Assembly (NCBI RefSeq): GCF_028769735.1
Contig: NC_088171.1
Location: 127,490,533 to 127,554,532 of the forward strand
DNA: 64,000 nucleotides
Source of the DNA: Zonotrichia leucophrys gambelii
Lineage: Eukaryota; Chordata; Aves; Passeriformes; Passerellidae
Direction: 5' to 3'
The translations under genes were made by a program, and so were the position numbers. Below, in pieces: positions 9,588 through 21,200 of the stretch; the stretch's first letter is position 1, and every line of letters begins with the position of its first letter. Under the pieces are notes generated by a model. The model was not told the DNA's origin and ran no database searches. It worked only from the letters and a program-made list of their open reading frames with translations.

Positions 9588-12500
9588 CTACAAGCAAGTA
9601 CAAGCAGATGCAGGTTAGTCACAGTTCACTTGGTCCCAACCAATTAACACAGCTAGATTAATTCCCCTCCCTTCCCCATTAAAAAAATACTTATTTAACA
9701 AAACATTGAAAGCAGAGAAATGGGTTTTTTAAAATGTCACTTGCAGATGAGAAACTAACATGGGAGACAGTTGATTCTTTCAAAAGGATATTTTTTTTTA
9801 AAGTTGCATAAAGAAAACTGCTAGAAGCTTTTGGCACATAATTACTTTTAAAAATTAAATTAAATTAAATGTCTGTTAGGAACATGCAATACTAATTAAG
9901 GAACTATGCTGTATTTCCAATACATCACTACTCATTAGGTGACATCTTTCAATTTTGTATCTGTGTGCACAAGACTTCCAGCTCTGGGCCTTGGAATTTT
10001 TGAGTACTAACAGGAGATCATTCTGAAGAATGTGTATTTTCAGTATGCTTACCCATTTATTACTGTAAAATCCTTTTGTTCTGATATCCAGGAGGCAAGA
10101 CTAGACTACTTTTCCTTAAGATTCTATCATATTGAATGTGATATTATTCTAACCAGCATGTCTATTTCCTTGGTTCCTATTCTTATTAATTATAGAAATT
10201 GAAATTTCTAATGTATTTTTGTTCTCTTATTTTCAGTAAATTGTTGGTTTTCCTCACTTTTCATTATACATAGAGAATATTTACTAAAAATAAGGCAATT
10301 TTTCATTGTCTCCTATCCCAAAGTGTCAGCTCCTCTCTGAGGAGAGACCATGCAGAGGTTCCACAGAGTGTTTTTAACAGCAGAAGTTGGGATTTTGATC
10401 ATGCATTAGAGGCTACATACTTCACTAATGTGGAGAGTAATAATGGATATGGTATTTTTACACAAAGTGGACAGATATTTGTGTGTTAATACCCTGTCAA
10501 AGGACACAGAACCTGTTGTGTATACATCTCAGAAAGACAAAAGATCTGTTTAATCTTTCTAAAGGTGAACCTTCCATCCTATCAGTAAGAACAGGAGAAA
10601 TCCCTGCTCTTTTGGGGCACATCTACACTAGTAAATTAAACTGTGACAGAATCTACACTTCAACACTGAAACTCGTCTATATTGCTAAATCCTGACAACA
10701 GTCCCTTCTATACCGTTGGCTTAAGTCAATGAACACTATTCCCATTCATGCACAAATTTCAGGAATTATCATAGGCATAGAACCATTCTCTGCATGTGGC
10801 GTGGACACCTGTCAACTGTTTTTGAACTGAGAGGATAAAATTGTGAGTAACTCCAGACTGAGACAGCTGACCTCAGGATCAAGCAGTTGCAGTCAACATC
10901 AAAACACATCGTGATCAATATGAAAACTCCCCTGATGCAGAATGCAAAGAGCTGCTAGAGACTGTAATTAACTTAGTTTTGAAGAATGGCTGGCTGCTCT
11001 GAAAACATGGCATGTGTAGCTGATGATGTCATTCATTACCATTCATGACAATTTATGTCTAATTTCAAATATTGATGTCTATAGGACAACCGCTCTGTTT
11101 CAATTCCTTTGGGTGAACAAAGTTGAAGACTCCTACCCATTGACATGGATGAGTCTTTTATTTGCTAAATATTTACAAATGCAGCCAAAATTTACATTGC
11201 TTAGTTTGCTTCTCTGATTGCAATGCTAATGCTTGTCTATTTTTCTGCTCATGAATTTGCAAAAAATATTTATACCACCACCAATTTCTATTTTTCCATT
11301 TGCCACTGAATAATTGTGCATGGATTTCAGACACAAATACTTAATGGAGCAGTTAGTATTCCAACGTACACCACTATTAAAACATTAGTGATACAGCTTG
11401 CATAATTTGAAATGTCCACCTCGCTTTAAAGGTGGCATTTCAACATTTAGTTTTGGCCTCAAATGGTTTAAAAAAGTTGAACTGTTGGTGTTTCCACAGA
11501 AAAGAAAGTACAAAAGTATTAATAGGAAATTCTGATATGGGCAACTTGTCCTATTTGAATTCATTTGACTGCATTCCATCACAGAATTGAACTTTCTGAT
11601 TATCTTAATGAATTTGACTTCCAGCCATCTTTATTTCCTATGGGTTAGATGGCCTGGACAGTCTGTAGCTGCAGTTATGCACAGTGAATATGTGATTCCC
11701 ATTACATGCCAAGCAGAGGAAATGCATGAGGAGTTTTGCATGGTGAGAGGATGGAATTTCAGGGAGAGCAATATACAGGGATGGGATCTGAACTACTTAT
11801 TACTACTCTAAAGCAATGCGAAACAGATAAAGGCTACTTGAAAATAATGTTTTAATTACTTAAAAGCAAAATATTGGAATTTATTTCAATGAATACTTTC
11901 ATATAATGAAACATTCAGCCTCAAGCTGAATGAATCATAGGTGATATTCTAATTTTGTTTTGAGCAAATATTAGGAAACATAAAAAATCCCCCAAACAAG
12001 CTACAAAACCAATTTTTTTTTTCAGAGATTCAGAAAAGGAATGTTTAAGAGATGGCTCACTACAAATTTAGAGATTCATTCAGCTTGTTGCTCAACTTCT
12101 AGTTCAATACTTTAATGAAGAAACTGAATTTTACCAACTCAACAATGAAACATTAAAATAGCTCCTTATGATCAGAGGCAGAGTTGGGACTGATGTGGAA
12201 AGTTATGAGCAGTAAGACTTGCTATTTTCACATTTTCCTTGAGTCAAGAACACAGAAGTTACTCTGAGTTGCTGCTAAACTTGTACAGCCAGAGCTGATG
12301 CACCATACACTTAAAGACTCCTCTCAGCAATGTTCAGTGTCCAGGGCTCTGCAAAAGTCAGTGCTGACAGAAAAGATGTTTCCAGAAGTGTGATGTTATA
12401 GAAATCTGACTACTTTGCCAAAGCCCAGAGTTGGCCTCGTAGATTTACACAAGAATATAATCTCAGCTGAAACAATCTGTGCCCTTTAGGTAAGGTAGCA

Positions 12501-13867
12501 GCTCCCTTTCTGCTTTTCAGCTTTCCTTCCTTTCCCTGTTGGCTATAAACAGGCCTCCCCTAACAGTGGTAACTTCAGTTAGTGGCATGTTAAGTGCTTC
12601 TGACCCCTTATTTTGGAAAGATCCTGTGCAATCCTAATTGCTGATTCTGTGAGCAGGTATATCAGCTCACAGCTGCCCCACTGGTGGGGTAGAAGTGAAT
12701 GTGCTTAGCTAAAGGGCATGAGGCTGCTCCAACTCACTCCTGGAAGGGAAGACTTGGATGATAAGGGCATTTGAAGGTTTATCTTTAAAAATAGGCTAAC
12801 ATTAAATATGTAACTATCAAAATTGTTTACTAGAAAATAAGCAATTAAAAAGGAAAAATAAACTGAAAGTAAAACATGGAATGAAAAGTGTTACCAGGGA
12901 TATTTTAACTAGTGCTGCGTGAAGAGCTTGAGGATGTTGTAACTGTTCAAGGCTCAATATTATTAGATGAGAGTCTGAGTGGCAGATCATGTGCTCACAT
13001 GTGCATGTGCACCTGAAATACCGTGTTCAGTATTCATTATAACTAATTAGAATACTTAGAAACCATGGGAAGCATGAGGAAGTGCTTCAGCATGGGGTCT
13101 AAATGGACAGACTTGCAAAGTGCTGACAGCTAAGAATGCGCAATCTAAGTGATGGCTGGTGAGGATCATGGTAATGGCCAATATATTTGAAAAGTATTTA
13201 GAAAGAAGGATGAGGAACTAGGGCTGCATAAAGGTAAACAGCAGGTAAACTTTTGCATAAGCAAGAGTTAAAAATGTAAACTTTGTCCCAGTACAGGAAC
13301 ACTCATGTCCCTCCTCTCTAAGGACAGCACTTGAACTCATGCTGCATTTTATCCATGACAGAGCCCATTGATGACCAGAAGATCTAAAAACATTCTTAGT
13401 TAACCACATTCAGTGGAAATGCTACAATAAATCAGGGCTGCTCTAAGGCATGATTTCTGCTGCATTTTGAAACAATCACTGAAAGGATGTGTTTCTTTTC
13501 TTTTGCTGAGTATCATGAATTATTACCAGAAACTGCGGTAGTAAGCAACAAGCTTACTTGAGCAGCAGAGGCTGGACTTTGAGAGCTAGCCGACTTATCT
13601 CATCTACTTTTTTAACAGTTTCTAATCCTATTGCCTCTGGGAACAGATCACAGAACCTCCACACGAGGGCAGGTACTCTGGGTGAGGCTCTTGCCAGACT
13701 GCTCTTCCTGCTCTTTTTATCTGAGATGCTGGGGGAACAAAAGCAGGCTTTGAGCTGTGGTGTGGCTTCTGCGGTCATGAATTCACCATCGCTGCATTAG
13801 CTTTTCACGTGTGCCTTAGAGTGCTGTTGTTTTAAAAATCCGCCAGGGAATAGAGTTCCTCACTTAC
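9588..13867 (-). other. ZFPM2 intron 6
   Basis: A GT-AG intron of 4,280 bp, GTAAGTGAG at the exon 6 side and CTTGTAG at the exon 7 side. It is AT-rich and I recognise no repeat or gene in it. Short open frames at 13218-13409 and 13554-13800 look random and lie on both strands. Confidence 0.9.
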
Positions 13868-14074
13868 TGTTCACAATAGCTGTAGGCAAAATAGATGCCA
13901 TGGCAGCCTGCTGCGGGAGCAGCTGTATGGAGTCCAGCAGGCGGGCGGGGTACATGCCTTCTGCCAGAGTCATCTGACTGGCAGCTTGCAGCCTAGAGTC
14001 AAAATCCACAACAAAGGCGACCAGCTCCTCACCCTCCGAGATGGCCTTGGTCGTGGTACACCAAAGCTGCCCTC
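13868..14074 (-). CDS. ZFPM2: ZFPM2 (FOG2) exon 6, N-terminal PR-like region
   Basis: This internal exon of 207 nt (69 codons) is phase 1 at both ends. The acceptor has a good pyrimidine tract and ends TTCCTGCAG. The donor is A|GTAAGTGAG after 13868. It starts inside a glycine codon and encodes [18 protein letters not shown] onward, a segment almost identical to mammalian FOG2. In this family the region just before finger 1 is described as PR/SET-like; I infer that assignment from family knowledge, not from structure seen here. The exon holds the first methionines (SQM and EGM contexts) that a transcript lacking exons 1-5 could use. The preceding exon should encode a GPKWLLDVTW-like segment. 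I looked for it by eye on the minus strand and did not find it. Confidence 0.94.
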
Positions 14075-17000
14075 CTGCAGGAAGCAAAAAACAGAAAGAT
14101 TTAATTGACAATATCAAATTCCAGAACTTACAACATGAGTGCTACCTTCGCAGTTCTCATTTTTTAAAAATTTTGATGGTTTATTTAAGGTAAAGAGGCA
14201 TACAGTTTTTACTTTTCCTGTCTTCCTTCTACCAACATAGGAATTTTCATGTATAAGAAAAACAAATTTGGGATAGTTTTCCTAACTATTTGCAGCATGA
14301 AAAATTATTTTAATTTTTCATTTTGTCTCCTAAAAAGCCAGCATTATGAAAATCAAGATATAGGTGAAAATAACTTATGCAGCACTTCTCTCATTATAAT
14401 TTTCACCAAAGTTCCTGTAAATTTTTTCTCAACTCCAAGCTTGTTTTATTTTGAATAGCAAATCACAGCTCAGTAAAACCAAACAGCTGCAAGAAAGAAA
14501 TCAGATTTCCTCTTAAGGGCGTTCTTCCCCTCCCTTATGTTTGTCACCCTCTTTCTCTAAAAAATCTTCCCTTATGTAATATTCTTCGTAACATGACTGC
14601 TTTATCTCTGCTTACACTGACTGAACTTCCTGAAAAGAAGATATGCCAAAGATCTGTTTCATAAAGGCTTATTCAAATAAAGGTTTGTTTAAAAGGGGGG
14701 GAGAAGGAGGGGAAGTGGAAGAACTTTCATCAAACAGTAAGATACACTATAGCTCTGTGCTGCAAATGTCACGTGTAGTGCATTAAAAAGAAAATTAACT
14801 ATGCGAGTACATCTACTAATGTATTTGAATGAGATAGTGAATGCTCATTTATTTAACATGTTTAGACAGGCAAAGCACTTATATTGTGTTATCTACACTC
14901 TCAGGCCTAGATACATATCCAATACAGTTATGCCTGAAATAATGTTGCATACTTTATATGTTATAAAGCTTTTTTTTTTCCTCAGGTTTTGTATATATAG
15001 AGAAAGCTATATGTTGCATTCATTAGGCAAGCAAAAACTGTACTCGTTTTGATAAGTAATATTGCTGTGTTTATCTTTCGGCATAACTGCCTTTTCAACT
15101 GCACTTCATTTTTTCCCTTCAACGAGATTATAGTTTTAAAACAACTTGTTGCAAAAATCTGGTAGAGGAGATAACAACAGTGTATGATATGCCACAGCTA
15201 AATGGAAGAATTAGGACATTGTTTTAGAGAAATCTTGGACAATTAATTAAACCAGTCTATTAGCTTTCAAAGATGAGCAAACAAAAAAGCATCAGTGACA
15301 GTGTATTTCAGTGGCAAAATACACTAAGCTTCCAGACCTCAAAGTGGTGTAGAAGTTTCAAAGCAGAAAAGTGTCTTTGTATTCACCCTTCGGTAATACA
15401 GCAGTTGAAGGTGCTACAAAGTTTAGAAACAATTTACTGTGATGGGACCAAAGCACACCAAGATCTACTGGTCTCCAAGATGACAACATTAAATGGTGCA
15501 AATCGGAGTAATTTCTTCTAGAGAATAAGAAGATGAAAAATAAGGATAGCACCAAATATTTCTACAAATGGAGAATCCCAATACCTGATCAGGAATTAAA
15601 AAAAAATTGAAGAGCACAATCTGATATATTGCCTTATATAACTAGTAAATATACAAAAGCCTTCAGAGCTAAACTGGGAGAAAACCTCTTGCAGAAAGAA
15701 ACAAGTTAAATTCTTAAAGTGTACTTAACTAGTCTTGTAGATGAAAAAACATGGAACACACACTGCAATTTGAGAACCTGAAATTGGGTACTTTTGCAGC
15801 AAACATCACACAGTTAATTTCCATTATTAACATGCACATCTATCTTAGTTATATACAGAAAGTGTAATAATCAACCAACACATTTTAGTATATTTTAATA
15901 CAGAATAAGAGCTCTTTCTAGACTTTACAAGAGCTCTTTCTAGACTTTATTATTCACTGGATCTCTTAATAAAAATGAGTCACTGCAGAATAAACAACTG
16001 AGACTTCCTCTATCCCAGCAAACATCTTGACATGCTGTGTGTACCCTTGGTGGGGAAGACAAGTGATTACTGGGTCTCCAGCTGCACTCAGTCTGGATCA
16101 GCTAAAAGGCTGAGTCAGGCTCCTGGTGTTGGAGCTCCTCAGGGCGTTGACTCGTGTCCAGCAGCAGATTAAACTCGGGCAGCTGAAGGGAGCCGTGACC
16201 CGGGCTGCCTGCTCCACCCAGCTCCTGCAAACTGTCACACCTACGGCAGGCACAGCCTGGTGGGATGTGTGACAGCTTTGGAAGCACAACCGTTTCTAGT
16301 CTGGCTTAATAAAGAAAATCAGAATCAGGGAAGTTAAATTCATTAATACAAACCTTCAGCTCAGTAGGATTCAGATCCAAGAAGGATATTGCTATTTTGT
16401 TTTCAGTCATCTCCGTCAATAGAAAACAAGGCATTTAAGTAATCATGACATACACATCCACATTTTCATCAGAATATGAAATTGTGTTAAGTTAAATCCA
16501 CAGATGAACTCCCAAAAGATGCCTTCCAGCTACTGGAAATGCAGCTCAGCACCTTTGCAGCAACAGTCACTCATTGGGACAGGACACAGTGCAGTCCCCA
16601 CTTGTCCCCTTCTATGCTTGCCTGCACAGAGTAAGGCAAGAGCTGCTGTTTTGAAAGATGCAAACGATTTTATTCCCCTTAATGCAGTGAATGCAAACAT
16701 GCTGACCTTCATGCACAGCAGGAAGATTGTGGAAGAGAAGTCTTCTTGAGCCTTCTACTGCACAGTCAAGCAAAGAGCACAAGTCAGTCAAGAGTGACAG
16801 AAAAAGTCCTGTCAAGTGCAGAGAACCCGACAGAGGCTTCCAAATTTAATAGGAAGTTCCAGTCGTGACTACCATATGAATTGCTATGCTGTCTAGACAC
16901 CTCTGGCAGGGATAAGGGCTTCCTTACAGGTGGCAGCTAAAATCAGGAGAATTTTTTTTCCCCACAAACATTTCAACAGGCTAAGACACAACTGACATAT

Positions 17001-17530
17001 AGACAGCAGTCTCTCAGGAGCACCACAGCTTTTCATTAAGCACAGAGCAGAGTTCACAACAGGCTTTCAAAGGGATGGTACAGAAGCCATAGCCAAGTAC
17101 CAGTGGCGATTAGAAGGAGATAGGAAGATGTTTGCATGAAATAAATGCAAAGGCATGAAGATTTCATAAAGAAATGTGAAGGACTATTATTTCTATGAGA
17201 TGAAGTTCTGATTAAGCTGGCTAGATTTTTTTTAACCAACTGTTCCTCTTCTCAGAAATAACTTACAGGAGTGAAATTGTTCTACAAAGCTTTACCAGGC
17301 AAAGTTTCTCAGTCCTAAGATAACACAGGAATCCGAGGAAGAGAAAGGATGAACACATGTTTTAACAGGGATGAGTGACTGACAGTACCTCTGAAATTAT
17401 CATGGTTATATAATTTGGTCTGAAATCAATGGTAGATTTTGGGCCTCTTCTTGTCCATAATGAATACATTGGCCACCCATTCTGCCATAGCAGAGAGAAG
17501 ATTCTTAGTCAGGCACAAGAAGTATGACAT
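14075..17530. other. Intron 5 segment, no gene recognised
   Basis: Mostly AT-rich. It contains a purine/G-rich run at about 14693-14720 and a 22-bp tandem duplication at 15909-15950. A GC-richer patch at about 16085-16270 gives overlapping short frames on the minus strand but no recognisable protein. No CR1 was seen. Confidence 0.6.
15909..15950. repeat. Tandem duplication, ~22-bp unit, two copies
   Basis: The unit GAGCTCTTTCTAGACTTTA plus 2-3 bases occurs at 15909-15930 and again at 15931-15950, head to tail. It looks like a recent replication-slippage duplication. Confidence 0.9.
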
Positions 17531-17549
17531 TGATTATGAGGATGACAAC

Positions 17550-18250
17550 GATTATATTTATTGCTCACACACAATCTAAATATTGTCAATGCAGTATATA
17601 ATACAAGCAAGTCTAAAGGATTATAATATAAACAGGTTCAGCTAGAAACACACAGGCTTACAGTCTTTGGCATTACCAAATGCAAAGCAAAAAAAGCACC
17701 CTTTTGCTACTATGGGATTTTATCTCTGTATGTGGCCGGCTTTTACTCACCCATTCTGGACGGAGTGCTCCCTATCTTCGGGCTGGACGTACCCGGCAGG
17801 AGTTCCTGACAGGGGCGGGGGAAGGAGGCCAGGAACCCGCACGGAACTGCCTGCAGCCTTGGGAGAGCAGTTTGCCCAGGTGGCCCAGTCCCCAGCAGCA
17901 CTTTAAACCCTTCTCAGGCCGATGTGTACTAAAGTCAATCGCACCCATCACAGCTCCCGCATCTCTGGAACGCATTCATTATGCGAGCAGTCCACACAGT
18001 TCCTCCTGCAATTCCCACCCGGTGCTCTTATCTCAGGGCAATTCCCACCTGGTGTTGTTATCTTTGGACAAATCATATTGCCCGTCAGAGACAATAGCAA
18101 GGAAAAGCGTGTGTGCCTCGTGCAGAGGATGCACGGGAAGTTTCGGGCATCCGCTGACTCTATTTCGTCACCATCACAGCCACGAATACTGAAAGGGGTC
18201 TTGCAGGTTTTACCTGGTAGAGTAGTAATAAAAGTCTTACTCTTGTGCCA
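17550..18250 (-). mobile_element. GC-rich segment, possible degraded LTR
   Basis: This block of about 700 bp is clearly richer in G+C and CpG than its flanks. Read on the minus strand it has an LTR-like order: a tandem repeat of two ~30-bp units (18009-18068), a TTTAAA box near 17900, a GC-rich stretch, and AATAAA at 17557-17562 followed by mixed sequence. I found no clear TG...CA ends and no target-site duplication, and I do not recognise the family. It could equally be an intronic enhancer or a decayed CpG island. Open frames of up to 170 codons on the plus strand here overlap in several frames and match nothing I know. Confidence 0.3.
18009..18068. repeat. 30-bp tandem repeat, two copies, each with a GATA motif
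   Basis: Two adjacent 30-bp units (18009-18038 and 18039-18068) begin CAATTCCCACC and share GGTG..TTATCT. TTATCT at 18028-18033 and 18058-18063 is the complement of AGATAA, a consensus GATA-factor site. The units have diverged at several bases, so the duplication is not very recent. Confidence 0.8.
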
Positions 18251-21200
18251 GTGCAGAAAGGAAGGTTTCAGATCAGCAACAGGCTTTGTAACATTGTGAG
18301 GCTGTTTTCTTGAAAAGGGTAATTATGGTTCTGTGAAATGGAAGATAAGTGTCTTGAGCTTGTAATGTATTGTTTAATATCGATGGTTAAATCAAACAAA
18401 TGTATGTGATATATAACACACACATGTCAAGCAGAAGAAAAGAATAAAAATGTCTGTAAACACTGTGTATTTATTTTACCTCTTCTAGTTGTTCAGAATT
18501 CAAGGAATTAAAAGTGCTCACTTGTTTAATCATCAGAAGACAGGAAAGCTAAAGAATATCATATTGTGCAAACTAGAGCAAAAAAATTACACTCCATTTG
18601 TATTGGCATGAGTTCTTTACCAAAAGACATCAGGCACTGAAGCAATTATCTGATACCTTCAGAACATCCACCAAATGGGAAGGTTATTTCAGAATTCTGT
18701 TCTTTGTCTGCATCTTTCACTGCAAATATTTCTGCTGCTTTAAAAAAACACCAACACCCTTAATTACAAACAAAAAAACCCAACCCAAACCAGAAACTTT
18801 CTATGAAAATGAAAGAGTAAGGTCCTGATGTCCCTGAAAAACTGTGGACTTACTGTTCTTTGTAATGTTTATGATCAAGATTCTTGTACAAACAGATCTG
18901 GTTCCTAACAGGAAGCTTATAAATCATACTCATAATTGCTGTCAAAACTGCAGTGGAGTGTACTGCAAGTTTTGATAATAAAGAATAGAGTCACAGTTCA
19001 AACTTGATTACATTTTGGAAATTCATGGTGCTCTTACAAGAATCAGTGGTCTTAAATATCTTCTTCTCCTGCCAAATTTTTCACTTGCACTTTTTATTAT
19101 TTATGAAATCAGTGTCTGCACAATGTCATGCAGACCTCTGCTGATAAACTCTAATTAAGATTAAGACAAGCCTTTTGGAAGGGATCCCATCATTAGCAAA
19201 CATGATAAACACAAAAATACTCCCTACTTGTCAACCAGGAGCAATTCAGTAACCTAACAGTATTATCTGTTGCTAGGCTACAGGGCTGACAAAGCTTCAA
19301 TTATATTGTATGGCCATACCTATAGAAAACTGTATAGGAAAATGTATCTAATATAAAAGCATTTAACTTCATCCATGCTATCTGTAATTCACGGCTTCCC
19401 TCAATGGCAAAAAATCAGGTTAATAATTATATGGCATGCTGAAAAAATCTTAGCAATGTGTCATGTTTGCACAGTTTTTTCTAATTTATCTCTATGATTG
19501 ATAGACATTTGCTTTGTAAAAATAATAAAATGCAAGCAATGGGATGCTGTAAACCAGAAGCATAACTGCATCTGGACTCATCAAGATATGGAATCACACA
19601 TAGTATAAAAAATATATAGTAAATTGAACCAATTAAATCATACTTAGATGCAGTAATACACTATCTTCTGTATTCAGAATAAGGAGTAAAATGGTGATAG
19701 ATATGCATGTTAATTCAAACCTTTATTTTATGTAGGACAGACACCTAAAATAGAAAAAAAATTTCAACAGCCCTTCCTTTTTTTCTTCTACATTTGAAAT
19801 ATTTTTTAAACAAAGGGACCTCTACTATCCCATTTGAAACCAGGAATTTGTCCTGAAAATTGAACTAAATGACCCTTCACTCATTTTGATCCTTAGAACT
19901 CCAGAACCCTATGCCACTTTCAGGGAAAAAACAGAATCCTGTACAGTGAGTGTTGTGATGGTGGGCTGCTGCTTTTTTGGATTTTTTCCCCCCACTTATG
20001 TTTTGCAGGCCTTAAGGAATGATAATCTGTGGATCACAGTCTGATATATATAAGGTCAGACTCACCTAACTCCACTGGGAAAAAGAGCTTCAAAACGGAT
20101 GAAACCATTAAGCTCTTGATTCACATTGTTGCTTTCAGGAAAAGTACCTTAAGAGAGCAAGTAGCTAAAACCAGCATTTCCACCCAGTACAAGGAATTTC
20201 ATGGATTGAGAAGCATAAGTAAATATAAACATACATTCAAAAGCAAATTCCAGTTTCCCTGTCTTTAGTATTAGTTGATTTTCCTTGCTCAACTATCTGA
20301 GTCTTGTTTTTTTTGACCCAGAAATGTCACACACCTTTCACAGAAGTTTAGGAAATCAATCGCAATTTCTATTAAAAGCAGCTTTCAGTGCCAGTTAATT
20401 CCAAAGTATTACTTTTGTGTAGTAAAATTTGAGCTTACTGGACTTGATTGCGTTGCTGCAACAACATAATAGCCCATTTCCTGTACACACATCTTTTTGC
20501 AAGAAGGGTCAAAAGACTATCAGAATTTATTTAAACAACAGACTGTTGCTCTTAGCAACTTCCAGGCACCATCAGCTGAATTAAACCTTCCTCTCCCAAT
20601 AAAACATTCCAACTTGCAAAAAATTGTGCTTTTTAGTAATGGTAATGTGGGTGAGAGTTAATTTATTTTCTTTCCTCCTTTGTTCCACAGGTTAAGCATT
20701 TATGGAAAATTTGCACATCACAATAGGATGGGATCTTCATATTTGGGTTCCTTCTGCTTCTCACCCATGGGGTTGTGACGACTCAGCTTATTGAATGCCA
20801 TTTCAGTACAGCACAAGTTATTGGGCAGATCTCTAATTTTTGACATGAACAAAGTACATATATCTATATGTGGACACATTGTTTAATAAAAAAATTATAA
20901 TTCATTCAAATCCAATACTGTTGAAATTTTTGACAGTGGAGTGGTACAAGGAACAGAACTTATAAATTATGTGTGCCCCTTCTTTGAAAAATGCTTTGGA
21001 GGTTTCTTTGTGCATTGGCAAATACAGTAGGAATATGAGTTATTGTGTGAATCCTCCTGCACAGCACCTGATAAAAGAATAAAGAGCTGTGACATATTCT
21101 TAAAACAATAGAGGAATTAAAGAGAAACAATGGGCCAGCTGCTTCATTAATACAATCAAAAGACAGCCCAGCACAGAGGAGTCCAGATAATTAAGCACTA

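Noticed and set aside
14693..14720. G-rich run as a possible G-quadruplex
   Set aside because: Only two runs of three or more G are present; the other G tracts are GG pairs, so the motif is weak.
17680..18192. 170-codon plus-strand frame in the GC-rich block
   Set aside because: Other long frames overlap it on both strands, as expected in stop-poor GC-rich DNA; no domain was recognised.
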